From contig NZ_JNXE01000004.1 of assembly GCF_000716605.1 (NCBI RefSeq), positions 62,001 to 126,000 of the forward strand: 64,000 nucleotides of DNA, in the 5' to 3' direction. Made by a program: the position numbers and the translations under genes. Under the pieces are notes generated by a model, which saw only the letters and a list, made by a program, of their open reading frames with translations, made no database searches and had not been told where the DNA came from. This stretch comes from Streptomyces sp. NRRL F-525 (GTDB taxonomy: Bacteria > Actinomycetota > Actinomycetes > Streptomycetales > Streptomycetaceae). Every line of letters starts with the position of its first letter. Position 1 is the first letter of the stretch. Of this stretch, positions 9,160 through 17,933 are shown one piece after another.

Positions 9160-9936
9160 CTACGCGAACCCGCCGTTGCTCATGAGGAGTTGGCCGTTGA
9201 TCCACTGGCCTTCCAGTGAGCAGAGGAAGTCGACGAGGTGGGCGGTGTCCTGTGGGGTGCCGAGGCGGTTGAGCGGCGTTTGGCGGAGTACGTGTGCCCG
9301 CCCCTCGTCGGTCATCCAACCGGTGTCCACCGGGCCCGGGTTGACGACGTTGGCGGTGATGCCGAGGTGGGCGAGTTCGTGCGCGGCGGCCAGGGTGATG
9401 CGGTCCAGGGCGCCCTTGCTGGCGCCGTAGGGGAGGTTGTTCACGGTGTGGTCGCTGGTGAGGGCGATGATCCGACCGCTGCCCGGCGCTGCGGCGAACC
9501 GTCGGCCGTACTCGCGGATCAGCAGCCAGGTGGCGCGGGCGTTGACGGCGAAGTGCCGGTCGAAACTCTCGACGGTGGTGTCGAGGAGGCCGGAATCGAC
9601 GGACTCGCAGTGGCACATCACCAGGGCCGTGACACCGCCCAGTTCGCGTTCGACCTCGTCGAAGACACGGGCCGGGGCGTCCGGGTCGGCGAGGTCCGCC
9701 TCAACTGCCGTGGTGGCGGCACCGTGTTGAGTGAGGGTGTCGGTGATGGCGGAGGCCGCGCCGGCCTCGGGGCCCCAGGCCATGCGCTCGTCGTAGGGAG
9801 CCCAGTAGGTGAAGGCGATGTCCCAACCGGAGGCCGCGAGTCGACGTGCGATACCCGCGCCGATGCCGACGGTTCGCCCTGCTCCGGTGATCAGGGCGAG
9901 CGGGCGGGGAGATGGGTGGGCGGGGTTCGGCGTCAT
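9160..9936 (-). CDS. Short-chain dehydrogenase/reductase
   Basis: A 258-residue NAD(P)-dependent SDR. The cofactor loop is ALITGAGRTVGIGAGIARRLA and the catalytic YxxxK lies in LPYGASKGALDRI. The Ser-Tyr spacing (ALTSDHTVNNLPY) is about four residues shorter than in classical FabG, a feature of a distinct SDR subgroup. NVVNPGPVDTGWM is the usual post-catalytic motif. Start is ATG 9936. No partner gene is adjacent, and the substrate is unknown. Confidence 0.87.
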   Translation of the reverse strand: MTPNPAHPSPRPLALITGAGRTVGIGAGIARRLAASGWDIAFTYWAPYDERMAWGPEAGAASAITDTLTQHGAATTAVEADLADPDAPARVFDEVERELGGVTALVMCHCESVDSGLLDTTVESFDRHFAVNARATWLLIREYGRRFAAAPGSGRIIALTSDHTVNNLPYGASKGALDRITLAAAHELAHLGITANVVNPGPVDTGWMTDEGRAHVLRQTPLNRLGTPQDTAHLVDFLCSLEGQWINGQLLMSNGGFA

Positions 9937-10377
9937 GGTCGGAGATCGTTCATGACCGGGATCGGATCGGCAACTGCCTTTTGCGCAGGGCTGTTTCTGT
10001 ACGGAAGCGGCTGTCGGATGTCCCCACTGAGCATCCCCCGACACTCGCGAGGTTCCGCTCGGCGCGGTGGTTCAGGGCTCGATGCGAAGCCAGGTGTCGC
10101 CGGCGCGAAGCCACAGAAAGCCGTCGCGCCGTCCGGTTCGGGTGAGGGCTGGGCCAGCTGGTCACCTCGCCCGTGGAGTGGGTGAATCGACGACGGACGG
10201 TGCCCACACCCTCTCCATCTCGACGACCGCCGACATCGCATCCCCCCTTTTTTTGACCGCGGCGTAGTAACAGGCCGTCCACGTAAGCTACTTGATCGGC
10301 AATCCACCTTCGCCGCTCCTCATCGGCGAGGACTGCAGCACAGCAGCCAGAACATCCCGGCACGCAAGGAGTCCCGC
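9937..10377. other. 441-bp intergenic region without a convincing gene
   Basis: This divergent gap separates the SDR from the kinase at 10378. Short frames exist on both strands but none has Streptomyces-like codon bias plus a ribosome binding site. A run of seven C/T-type bases near 10245-10260 leads into TTGACC, a possible -35 element, but no matching -10 is well placed. The kinase ribosome binding site AAGGAG is just before 10378. I see no repeat or RNA structure that I can name. Confidence 0.5.
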
Positions 10378-11202
10378 ATGTCCGTCGACCCGCGCTCGTA
10401 CTCCGACGAAGGGGATGTGGAGGCGGAAGAGCAGGAGTTGACCGGCGGCGGCACCGCCCGTGTCTTCCGCGCCGGCGAGACCGTACGGAAGCCGGTCATG
10501 CCCTGGACCCCCGCCGTGCAGCGCCTGTTGGACCACCTCGAACACCGGGGATTTGAAGGCGCTCCCGCCGCGCACGGCACCGACGAACAGGGTCGGATGA
10601 TCCTGACGTACCTGACGGGCGACGTCGCCAACTACCCGCTGACCGACGCGATTCGCACCAGCCGGGCGCTCACCACCTCGGCCCGCCTCCTGCGCCGCTA
10701 CCACGACGCGACCACCGACCTGGCCCAACACCCCGGCGGTGACTGGCAGTTCGACGCGCTCGCGCCGGTCGAAGTGATCTGTCACGGCGACTTCGCCCCG
10801 TACAACTGCGTCTTCACCGGTGAGAAGGCCGTAGGTCTCATCGACTTCGACGCCGCCCGCCCGGGCCCCCGCGCCTGGGACCTCGCCTACGCCCTCTACC
10901 GCTACGCCCCGCTCACCCACCCCGACAACCACGACGGCTGGGGCACGACCGAGCAACAGGCTTACCGCGCCCGGGACTTCCTCGACGCGTACGGGTGCAC
11001 CTGCCAGGAGCGGCAGTCCGTGATGGACATGGCGGCACTCCGGCTGCAGTCCCTCGCGGACTTCCTGCAGGATGCGGCCGACGCCGGTGACGAGAACTTC
11101 CAGCGGCACATCGAGGAGGGCCATCTCGCCCTGTACGTACGGGACATCGACTACATCCGCGACCACGCCGAGGTCTGGTCACGGCTCGTCGTGGGACCGT
11201 AG
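10378..11202 (+). CDS. Aminoglycoside phosphotransferase (APH)-family kinase
   Basis: A 274-residue protein-kinase-fold phosphotransferase. Brenner motif VICHGDFAPYNCVF near residue 135 supplies the catalytic Asp and Asn. VGLIDFDAARPGPRAWDLAYAL supplies the Mg-binding Asp about 20 residues later. The N-lobe is short and the nucleotide-binding Lys is hard to place. Start ATG 10378 has AAGGAG upstream. APH-fold kinases phosphorylate antibiotics, choline, homoserine or sugars; nothing nearby tells which, so an antibiotic-resistance role should not be assumed. Confidence 0.85.
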   Translation: MSVDPRSYSDEGDVEAEEQELTGGGTARVFRAGETVRKPVMPWTPAVQRLLDHLEHRGFEGAPAAHGTDEQGRMILTYLTGDVANYPLTDAIRTSRALTTSARLLRRYHDATTDLAQHPGGDWQFDALAPVEVICHGDFAPYNCVFTGEKAVGLIDFDAARPGPRAWDLAYALYRYAPLTHPDNHDGWGTTEQQAYRARDFLDAYGCTCQERQSVMDMAALRLQSLADFLQDAADAGDENFQRHIEEGHLALYVRDIDYIRDHAEVWSRLVVGP

Positions 11203-11262
11203 GGGCTCGCTCATCGGTGCCGAAGTGGGCGGCCTGTAGGCGCGCTTCACGGGTGCCGTGAG

Positions 11263-12396
11263 CTAGGCCTCGCGCTCGGCTCCATTCATCAGGGCGAGCA
11301 TGCTCTGGGGTGCGTCGTCGTCGATCATGATGGTGTACATGTCGTCGTCGTTCGCCTCTATGGCGGCGGCGCGGGCGAACATGCTCCGCTCGTGCTCGGC
11401 GAGCGCTGCTTCCACGTCGTCCGGGCGCGTGGCGAGGGCCTGGCCGAGTTCGGCGCCGTCCAGCATGGCCAGGTTGGCGCCTTCGCCGTTCGGTGCCCTG
11501 AGGTGGGCCGCGTCTCCGAGCAGGGTCACCCCCGGTACGCGATCCCAGTGGTGCCCGGCCGGCAGTGTGAAGATGCGGCGCAGGATCGGCGGGGTGTCGC
11601 TGCCGGTGATCAGGGCGGTGAGCTCGGGTGCCCAGCCGTCGTACTCCTTGGCGACCTCGGCGATCAGGGTTGCCGTATCGACGGTGTCGACGTCGGCGAG
11701 CCAGCCCTCGGGCTTCCTCAACTGCGCGTAGGTGTGCAGGGTTCCGCCGCCCTCGCGATGGGCCAGCAGCCCGATGCCCGGCGCCAGCGCGAAAAGTGAT
11801 CCGGCACCGACCACTTCCGCCGCGGCGGGATGACGGTTGTCGGCGTCGAACAAGAACGTTTCCACGCTGCAGACGCCGACGTACGCGGGGCGGGCATCGG
11901 GGAGCACCGGGCGCACCCGCGACCACGCGCCGTCGGCGCCGATGAGCAGGCTCGCGATGATCGTGGTGCCGTCGTCGAAGCGGACCTCATGACGGCTCTC
12001 GTCGAGGGTCCGCACGCCGGTGACCTTGTGGGACCAGCGGACGGTGCCGGCCGGAAGCGCGTCGATCAGCATCTGCCGTAGCGCACCGCGTGGCACTTCG
12101 GGGCGTCGGCCGGCGCCGCTGTCGGGGAGGTCGAGCAGTACGGTTCCTGTTCGGTCCAAGACCCGGTAGGACTCGCGGCCGGGCAGGATCAGCTTGCGGA
12201 ACTCCTCGGTCAGGGCCGCCGTTTCGAGCGCCAACTGGCCGTTCTCCGGGTGGATGTCGAGCAGCCCGCCCTGGCGGCGCGCCGCCGGTGAGGGTTCCGC
12301 CTCATGGACCGTGGCCGGGATGCCGTGCACGTGGAGCACGCGGGCCAGGACCAGACCGCCCAGCCCCGCGCCGATGATCGTGACCGGTTTCGTCAT
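11263..12396 (-). CDS. TetX-like FAD-dependent monooxygenase
   Basis: A 377-residue class A flavoprotein monooxygenase. VTIIGAGLGGLVLARVL is the N-terminal FAD dinucleotide motif. GGLLDIHPENGQLALE matches the conserved GGxLDLHxxxGQ region of tetracycline-inactivating TetX enzymes. LLIGADGAWSRVRPVL is the DG motif, and TLLGDAAHLRAPNGEGAN is the GD motif. ATG 12396 is preceded by GCGAGGGA. It faces a TetR gene across a gap with two palindromes. Homologues hydroxylate tetracyclines or other polycyclic phenols; the actual substrate is not shown by the sequence. Confidence 0.87.
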   Translation of the reverse strand: MTKPVTIIGAGLGGLVLARVLHVHGIPATVHEAEPSPAARRQGGLLDIHPENGQLALETAALTEEFRKLILPGRESYRVLDRTGTVLLDLPDSGAGRRPEVPRGALRQMLIDALPAGTVRWSHKVTGVRTLDESRHEVRFDDGTTIIASLLIGADGAWSRVRPVLPDARPAYVGVCSVETFLFDADNRHPAAAEVVGAGSLFALAPGIGLLAHREGGGTLHTYAQLRKPEGWLADVDTVDTATLIAEVAKEYDGWAPELTALITGSDTPPILRRIFTLPAGHHWDRVPGVTLLGDAAHLRAPNGEGANLAMLDGAELGQALATRPDDVEAALAEHERSMFARAAAIEANDDDMYTIMIDDDAPQSMLALMNGAEREA

Positions 12397-12463
12397 GGTT
12401 TCCCTCGCAAGCTCGCCGGATCGGCGACGGATTCCCCATGCGGCATCCCCGAACGGATCCGCG

Positions 12464-12512
12464 TTGGATCGTCGCTCCAACAAGCTAGCACCGCTTTGGA
12501 TCGGCGATCCAT
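12464..12512. promoter_or_regulatory. Tandem TetR operator palindromes
   Basis: Two related 17-bp dyads lie 32 bp apart: TTGGATCGTCGCTCCAA at 12464-12480 and TTGGATCGGCGATCCAT at 12496-12512. Both share the TTGGATCG left half. They sit between the TetX-like gene (start 12396) and the TetR gene (start 12532), so one repressor could close both promoters. The three-turn spacing suggests two dimers on one face of the helix. Confidence 0.7.
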
Positions 12513-12531
12513 TCATGCGACACTGCGGACC

Positions 12532-13230
12532 ATGGTGAGGAGAACGGAGAAGGGGACGGCGAAGGGAACTTCGCGAGCCCCACGGCGCACGGACGGTCTG
12601 TCCAGGGAAGTGATCATCCAGGCGGCGACCGACCTTCTGGACGCCGGAGGCGAGAGCGCACTGACCCTGCGCGCGCTCACTGTGCACCTGAGCACCGGCT
12701 ACGGAGCGATCTACCACCACGTCGCGGACAAGGGCGACCTGCTCGCGGCGGCCACCGACGACATCATCGCGTGCGTGCTGACCGACGTGGTCGTGGACGC
12801 GGACCCTGGGGCAGCGCTCCGTCGCGTGGCTGTGGGCCTGTTCGACGCGATCGACGCGCATCCCTGGGTCGGTGCCGAGCTCTCCCGTGAACCGTGGCGG
12901 CCCGCGATGCTGGACTTCTACGAAAGCATCGGCAGGCTGCTGCACGCACTCGCCGTCCCTGAGCGGGCCCGTTTCGACGCGGCCGGCACGCTGGTGAACT
13001 ACGTCCTCGGCGTCGCCGGGCAGAACGCCGCGAACGCCCGACGCCGAGCCCACGGCGACCTGGACCGAGCGGCCTTCCTGGACACCGTCGCCGCACAATG
13101 GGCGCAACTGGATCCCGGCCGGTACCCGTACGTGCACGCCGCGGCGACGAACCTGCGCGAGCACGACGACCGCGAGCAGTTCCTCGCCGGCGTCGACATC
13201 TTCCTCGCGGGTATCGCGACCCTGGGCTAG
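12532..13230 (+). CDS. TetR-family repressor of the TetX-like monooxygenase
   Basis: A 232-residue regulator. A basic tail (MVRRTEKGTAKGTSRAPRR) leads into the HTH at about residues 25-70 (LTLRALTVHLSTGYGAIYHHVADKGDLL). The C-terminal part resembles the TetR_C_11/TetR tetracycline-repressor class. It is divergent from the flavin monooxygenase, with two operator-like palindromes between, an arrangement typical of a drug-induced detoxification pair. ATG 12532 is used; an upstream open frame runs through the operators and is not coding. Confidence 0.9.
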   Translation: MVRRTEKGTAKGTSRAPRRTDGLSREVIIQAATDLLDAGGESALTLRALTVHLSTGYGAIYHHVADKGDLLAAATDDIIACVLTDVVVDADPGAALRRVAVGLFDAIDAHPWVGAELSREPWRPAMLDFYESIGRLLHALAVPERARFDAAGTLVNYVLGVAGQNAANARRRAHGDLDRAAFLDTVAAQWAQLDPGRYPYVHAAATNLREHDDREQFLAGVDIFLAGIATLG

Positions 13231-13232
13231 GG

Positions 13233-14411
13233 CTAGTGGTGGTGCTCATGGTGCTCGTGCCCGTGTTCCTGCTCGCCCTCGTCCGGTGAGCCGCCCATCA
13301 TCCGCAGCATGGCCGGACCGCCGCTGCGCAGGAACCGTACGACCAGACTCGCGGCCAGCAGCAGGAAGACGATGTTGAGCCAGGTCGTGTAGTTCCAGGT
13401 GATCCCGTCGTCGGGGATCTTGGCGTCGGCCTGGTCCGGGACGAGCCCCAGGCCGCCGAAGGCGAACTCGACGATGTACCCGGCGACGGCCATCGCCGCG
13501 AAGAAGGTGACCAGGAGGAAGCCGGCCATCCGGGCACCGTAGTACTTCCGGTAGATGTTCAGGATCGGCAGGATCAGCAGGTCGGCGTAGATGAAGGCGA
13601 TCACCCCGCCGAAGCTGATGCCGCCCTTCCACAGCACCACCGCGAGCGGCACGTTGCCGATCGAGCAGACGAAGGTCGCGATGGCCACCAGCGGGCCGAC
13701 GAGCGGTCCGACCAGCTTCGCGGCGAGGGGATGGTCCGCGAGGAAGAACGTGTGCCAGAAGCTGTCCGGCACCCAGGCGGCGATCGCGCCCGCGATCAGC
13801 AGTCCGGCCACCAGGTCGCGCAGGATCGCGGCCCACTCCATCACGAAGATGTGCGCGACGGACGTGAAACCGTTCCGCGAGAACAGCCGACGGACGAAGC
13901 TCCCCTCGCCCCCGATCGACATGTCCATCGCCGCGTGCCCTTCCATGGAACCGGCCAGCCCGCGCTCCGCCTGCTCCTGCGCCCGGTCCAGCAGGCGCTG
14001 CCGCAGGAAGAGCCGGAACAATACGGCGAGGACGACGATCATGATCGGTCCGCCGACGAACTCCGCGGCGGTGAACTGCCAGCCCATCAACAGGGCCAGG
14101 ATCACGCCGAGTTCGACGACCAGGTTGGTGGAGGCGATCTCGAAGGCCATGGCCGCGGTGAAGTTCGCGCCCTTGCGGAACAGGGAACGGGCGAGCGCGA
14201 CGGCCGCGTACGAACAGGACGACGAGGCCGCGCCGAGCCCGGCGGCCAGGGCGAGCGTGCGCGGCCGGTCGTCACCGAGCAGCCGTACGACCGTCGACCG
14301 ACGCACCACCGCCTGCACGACGGCGGAGAGCGTGAACCCGAGGATCAGCGCCCAGGTGACCTCCCAGGTCATCGACCCGGCAATGGACAACGCGTGCCCG
14401 ATCGCTCCCAT
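13233..14411 (-). CDS. DUF318 (YraQ/ArsP-type) permease with His-rich tail
   Basis: A 392-residue membrane protein with about eight to ten helices, including the repeat-like segments LGAASSSCSYAAVALARSLF and FVCSIGNVPLAVVLWKGG. Conserved Cys-containing loops in each half are the DUF318 signature. The C-terminus ends in HGHEHHEHHH, a probable metal-binding tail. Family members include the organoarsenical exporter ArsP and putative permeases for thiols or metals. A CsoR-type palindrome lies 37 bp upstream of ATG 14411, so copper- or persulfide-linked control is plausible. The ribosome binding site is GAGAGGGG. The transported species is unknown. Confidence 0.87.
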   Translation of the reverse strand: MGAIGHALSIAGSMTWEVTWALILGFTLSAVVQAVVRRSTVVRLLGDDRPRTLALAAGLGAASSSCSYAAVALARSLFRKGANFTAAMAFEIASTNLVVELGVILALLMGWQFTAAEFVGGPIMIVVLAVLFRLFLRQRLLDRAQEQAERGLAGSMEGHAAMDMSIGGEGSFVRRLFSRNGFTSVAHIFVMEWAAILRDLVAGLLIAGAIAAWVPDSFWHTFFLADHPLAAKLVGPLVGPLVAIATFVCSIGNVPLAVVLWKGGISFGGVIAFIYADLLILPILNIYRKYYGARMAGFLLVTFFAAMAVAGYIVEFAFGGLGLVPDQADAKIPDDGITWNYTTWLNIVFLLLAASLVVRFLRSGGPAMLRMMGGSPDEGEQEHGHEHHEHHH

Positions 14412-14447
14412 GAACCCGCCCCTCTCCGGTGTGCGTCTGGCAGGACT

Positions 14448-14464
14448 ATACCCCCAGGGGGTAT
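14448..14464. promoter_or_regulatory. CsoR/CstR-type operator
   Basis: ATACCCCCAGGGGGTAT is a perfect 17-bp palindrome with a central A. It matches the ATACCC..GGGTAT pattern bound by CsoR-family repressors (Cu(I) CsoR, persulfide CstR). It lies just upstream of the DUF318 permease on the minus strand. No csoR-like gene is in the window, so the repressor must act from elsewhere. Confidence 0.8.
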
Positions 14465-14519
14465 GAAACGCGCGTGATGGGGCCTGTCCGGTTGGTGTCG
14501 GTCGGGATGCGGGTGCGGC

Positions 14520-15125
14520 CTATCCGATACGGCTCCTGTGGCGCCGTAGGGCGAGACCGCCGACGAGAGCCGCCTTCGCGAGGACGACCGTCACCACGAA
14601 CCCCACGACCCAGCCGGTCCACGGCGTGTTGGCCAGGACGGTTCCGCCGAGCGCGAGATGCAGGGTTACGGCGACGGCCGCCACGCCGATGACGATGAAC
14701 CTGGTCCGGCCACCGGGCCGTTGGTGTGGCGGATGCGCTCCCTCGGTGGGCGTGTCGACGGCGGTATCGGAGGACCGCCACTCCACCCGCAACGGATCGC
14801 GCCTGCTGAACCTGTCGATGTGTGTGCTGACGAGATCCTGAAGCCGCTCCAGGTTCTCCTGGTCGTCGGCCTCGACGCGCGCCAGCAGTGTGCCGGGGAG
14901 GGCCCGCAGCGTGCACTGCCCCCACGGCAGGCGGAGCGTCCCGTCGCTGTCCGTCCACTCGACCTGGATTTCGTCGGGTCGAAGCTCCGGGAGGGTGTGA
15001 GTGCGCGGGCGATGGGTCAGGTGGCGGCCCTTGTTGGCGAAGTGCTTGCAGAGTTGTGCGAGGTAGCGGCTGGGGCGGTCGGTGGGGATGCGGGCTTCGG
15101 CGGTGAGTGTGCGTTCTGCTGTCAC
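14520..15125 (-). CDS. DUF2218 protein with two C-terminal membrane helices
   Basis: A 201-residue protein. Residues 1-105 form a DUF2218 domain (SRYLAQLCKHFANKG, then GQCTLRALPGTLLARVEADDQENLERLQDLVSTHIDRF). This small alpha/beta domain is often found near siderophore genes, with no proven function. After a charged linker come two hydrophobic helices (RFIVIGVAAVAVTLHLAL and GWVVGFVVTVVLAKAALVGG), so it is membrane-anchored. GTG 15125 is chosen; longer frames run into the divergent TetR gene. Control by that TetR through the dyad at 15143-15159 is inferred. Confidence 0.82.
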   Translation of the reverse strand: MTAERTLTAEARIPTDRPSRYLAQLCKHFANKGRHLTHRPRTHTLPELRPDEIQVEWTDSDGTLRLPWGQCTLRALPGTLLARVEADDQENLERLQDLVSTHIDRFSRRDPLRVEWRSSDTAVDTPTEGAHPPHQRPGGRTRFIVIGVAAVAVTLHLALGGTVLANTPWTGWVVGFVVTVVLAKAALVGGLALRRHRSRIG

Positions 15126-15142
15126 CGTGACAGGTTTATCGA

Positions 15143-15159
15143 GACAGTGTGTCGCTGTC
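15143..15159. promoter_or_regulatory. Putative TetR operator
   Basis: GACAGTGTGTCGCTGTC has 7-bp arms with one mismatch around TGT. It lies between DUF2218 (start 15125, minus) and TetR (start 15202, plus). Confidence 0.55.
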
Positions 15160-15201
15160 AATGCATCATGTATCGATGGCGGCGGGACGTATGCTGAGCC
15201 G

Positions 15202-15780
15202 GTGCCGAAGCTGTGGAACGAGACCATCGAAGAGCACCGTCGCGCCGTCCGGGACACGGTGTTGGAGACCACGGCGGTGTTGGTCACCGAGCACGGCCTG
15301 CGCTCGGTGACGATGTCGAAGATCGCCCAGGAGAGCGGGATCGGCCGGGCCACGCTGTACAAGTACTTCCCGGACGTCGAGTCGATCATGACGGCGTGGC
15401 ACGAGCAGCAGATCGCCGGGCATCTCCAGGAACTCGCCGAACTCCGGGACGGCTCGGGCAGTGCGGGGGAGCGCCTGAGGGCGGTGCTGGAGGCCTACGC
15501 CTTCATCCAGCAACGGCGCCACGGTCACGGCCCCGAACTCGGCGCGCTGCTGCACCAGGGCGAACACGTCATCGGCGCCGAGCAGCACCTCCACCGCTTC
15601 CTCCGCGAACTCCTGGCCGAGGGCGCCCAGTCCGGCGACATCCGCGCCGACGTCTCCCCGGACGAACTCGCGACCTACTGCCTCCACGCCCTCGCCGCGG
15701 CCGGCGTCCTGCCGTCCAAGGCGGCGGTACGACGCCTCGTGTCGGTCACGGTCACGGGGCTGCGCCCGGCGGCGGAATGA
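15202..15780 (+). CDS. TetR-family regulator
   Basis: A 192-residue regulator with a classic HTH, VTMSKIAQESGIGRATLYKYFPDVESIM, at about residues 35-62. The C-terminal ligand domain is all-helical and not recognisable further. GTG 15202 lies about seven bases after a TATGCT -10-like hexamer (15190-15195) with no Shine-Dalgarno, so the transcript is probably leaderless. It is divergent from the DUF2218 membrane protein and overlaps the next gene by four bases (ATGA). Confidence 0.9.
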   Translation: MPKLWNETIEEHRRAVRDTVLETTAVLVTEHGLRSVTMSKIAQESGIGRATLYKYFPDVESIMTAWHEQQIAGHLQELAELRDGSGSAGERLRAVLEAYAFIQQRRHGHGPELGALLHQGEHVIGAEQHLHRFLRELLAEGAQSGDIRADVSPDELATYCLHALAAAGVLPSKAAVRRLVSVTVTGLRPAAE

Positions 15781-16556
15781 CGGAACTCCCGGGTTTCGGC
15801 GTGCTGTTGACGCGGCTGGCGAGACACCGGCAACTGGACTTCGCCGGCCTGTCGAGAGCTGCGGGAATCCCGGAAACCGAACTCCGGGTGGTGCTCGACG
15901 GAACGGTGCCCAGTGTGTCGCTGCTTCAGGGGCTCGCGCCCGCGTTGCAGCTGCGCGCCGCGGACTTGTGCGTGATCGCCGGGGTGGCGGTACCGGACGA
16001 ATTGGCTCCACTGGACGCGAGGGCGGGTGTGATGCTTCCTCATCTGGTGGGGGACTTCATGGGTCTGCCACCGGAGTGCAGGCGCCGGTTGCGTCAACTC
16101 GTCCGGTCGCTGCCCCAGGAGGACCGCACACAGCCGGTTCCGGAATTGCGGGTGTACGAACGGTTCGAGCGAGGTCCTGGTGGTGTGCTCATGCGCATGG
16201 TGGGCAACCGGAACCTGAGTTTGACCAGAACGGCCTGGACGTTTGCCCATCTGACCGGCCGGTACTGGGCCGCGTCCACGTATGGCGGAGTGGGCAACGG
16301 CCGTAAGGAACTCACCCCCGACCTGCTCGTCGACTTCGCGACCGTACTGGGTGTTCCCGCCGACTTCCTGTCCGTCGTCACCGGAGTCGACCTCTCCGAC
16401 GGCCCCTCGCCCCGGAATCCGGCGGCGGCCGACGCGGCTGAACTGCTGTGGGAGGTCCGTCGCCTGACGGAGGACCAGGTGCGACAGGTCGGCGACGCGG
16501 CGCGGGGCATGCTGGGCGGCGGAGGGCGGCCACTTCCCGTTCAACCGATCGGTTGA
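15777..16556 (+). CDS. Helix-turn-helix protein of unknown role
   Basis: A 259-residue protein coupled to the TetR gene by an ATGA overlap. Residues about 5-65 (LDFAGLSRAAGIPETELRVVLDGTVPSVSLLQGLAPALQL) form an XRE-like HTH. A second HTH-like segment lies near residues 155-200 (GNGRKELTPDLLVDFATVLGVPADFLSVVTGVDL). The two helix-turn-helix units suggest a tandem DNA-binding protein. Similar genes are common in Streptomyces without known function. It is probably a second regulator in the TetR operon. Confidence 0.75.
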   Translation: MTELPGFGVLLTRLARHRQLDFAGLSRAAGIPETELRVVLDGTVPSVSLLQGLAPALQLRAADLCVIAGVAVPDELAPLDARAGVMLPHLVGDFMGLPPECRRRLRQLVRSLPQEDRTQPVPELRVYERFERGPGGVLMRMVGNRNLSLTRTAWTFAHLTGRYWAASTYGGVGNGRKELTPDLLVDFATVLGVPADFLSVVTGVDLSDGPSPRNPAAADAAELLWEVRRLTEDQVRQVGDAARGMLGGGGRPLPVQPIG

Positions 16557-16702
16557 ACCCCGCTTCAACCTTGCGCACACCCCTCGCTCCGTACGGACGA
16601 CGCGACCGGCCCCCGGGCGGCAGAAGAATCACGGATGACCATGGCGCAGGGCTTCCGCCCGCGCACCCCGTGGCTTCAGCCCCCTCAGAGAGGCCCCTCA
16701 GA

Positions 16703-17848
16703 GTGTCCAGTTTTCTCAGTAGGCGACGTGTTCTTGCCGGTGGAGCCGGTGCAGCCCTCGGGATGAGTGTGCTCGGTGCCGCGGCCACGCCCGCCGTAGC
16801 CGCCTCGGGCGGGCGGTCCTCGCGGAGTGGTTCCGGAGTCGAGGAGAGCCGGACGCTCGACGAGCTGTACCGGGCCGCCCTGGCGGACGGTGGGAAGTTG
16901 GTGGTCTATGCGGGGGGTGACACGCCGACCCAGCAGGACGCCACCAAGGCGGCCTTCAAGAAGCGTTTCCCCGCCATGGATCTGACGCTGATCGTCGACT
17001 ACAGCAAGTACCACGACGTCCGCGTGGACAACCAGTTCGCGACCGACACCCTGGTGCCCGACGTCGTACAGCTTCAGACGCTGCAGGACTTCACGCGCTG
17101 GAAGGAGGAAGGGCGGCTGCTGCACTACAAGGCGGCCGGGTTCTCGAAGGTCTACGACAAGTTCAAGGACCCGCACGGCGCCTGGGTCGCCATCGGCGCG
17201 GTCGGTTTCAGCTTCCTGTACGACGTCGCCGCGGTCGGTGCGGATGCCCCCACGAGCCCGCTCGACCTGATCGACCCCAAGTGGAAGGGCAAGATCGCCT
17301 CGTCCTACCCGCACGACGACGACGCGTCCCTCTACCTCTACACGCTGTACGCGCAGCGCTACGGCTGGGACTGGGTGGCCGCGCTCGCGGGGCAGGACGT
17401 GCGGTTCGCGCGGGGCAGCAACTCCCCGGGAGACGCGGTCCGCGCCGGACAGAAGGCGATCGGCATCTCCACGGCCGGCACCCTGCTCTCCTCGGACCCC
17501 GTGAAGTGGGTCGTACCCGATGGCCACCCCTTCATGGCCTGGGGGCAGCGCGCCGCGATCCTGAAGCAGGCCAAGAACACGACGGCCGCCAAGCTCTACC
17601 TCAACTGGCAGCTGTCCGACGCCCAGCAGCGGGCGTCCTTCAACGGCTGGTCGGTACGGACCGACACCACGCTCCCGGCGGGACTGAAGCCGATCTGGGA
17701 GTACCCGAACGCGAACATCGACGGCTTCCCCCGCTTCATGGCCGACCGCGCGGAGGTCGAACGCTGGAAGCAGACCTTCGCCCTCTACTTCGGCGAGGTC
17801 AAGGGCGATCCCTCGCCGGGCTGGCTGGGGCTGCACCCGGGGGCGTGA
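16703..17848 (+). CDS. Tat-exported ABC substrate-binding protein (Fe3+/polyamine type), orphan
   Basis: A 381-residue extracellular solute-binding protein. The N-terminus SRRRVLAGGAGAALGMSVLG is a twin-arginine signal with cleavage near AVA-A, and there is no lipobox cysteine. The mature part has the iron-binding AfuA/FutA-like layout (GGKLVVYAGGDTPTQQDATKAAFKKRFP, then WVVPDGHPFMAWGQRAAILKQAKN near the end). GTG 16703 follows AGAGAGG. No permease or ATPase gene is adjacent. The next two genes are a histidine kinase and response regulator, so it could feed a sensor instead of, or as well as, a transporter. Confidence 0.87.
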   Translation: MSSFLSRRRVLAGGAGAALGMSVLGAAATPAVAASGGRSSRSGSGVEESRTLDELYRAALADGGKLVVYAGGDTPTQQDATKAAFKKRFPAMDLTLIVDYSKYHDVRVDNQFATDTLVPDVVQLQTLQDFTRWKEEGRLLHYKAAGFSKVYDKFKDPHGAWVAIGAVGFSFLYDVAAVGADAPTSPLDLIDPKWKGKIASSYPHDDDASLYLYTLYAQRYGWDWVAALAGQDVRFARGSNSPGDAVRAGQKAIGISTAGTLLSSDPVKWVVPDGHPFMAWGQRAAILKQAKNTTAAKLYLNWQLSDAQQRASFNGWSVRTDTTLPAGLKPIWEYPNANIDGFPRFMADRAEVERWKQTFALYFGEVKGDPSPGWLGLHPGA

Positions 17849-17933
17849 CGATCCCCACTGTTCACACTGGTCATACAGGTGGTCGATAGACTCGGGAGCC
17901 CTGTCCGGATCATGTGGCCCAAGGGGATCCGCC

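Noticed and set aside
10378..11202. Naming the APH-fold gene as an antibiotic-resistance gene
   Set aside because: The fold also covers choline, homoserine and sugar kinases, and no resistance context is visible.
12397..13164. N-terminal extension of the TetX-like protein up to 13164
   Set aside because: It overlaps the divergent TetR gene and its operators; the FAD motif starts right after ATG 12396.
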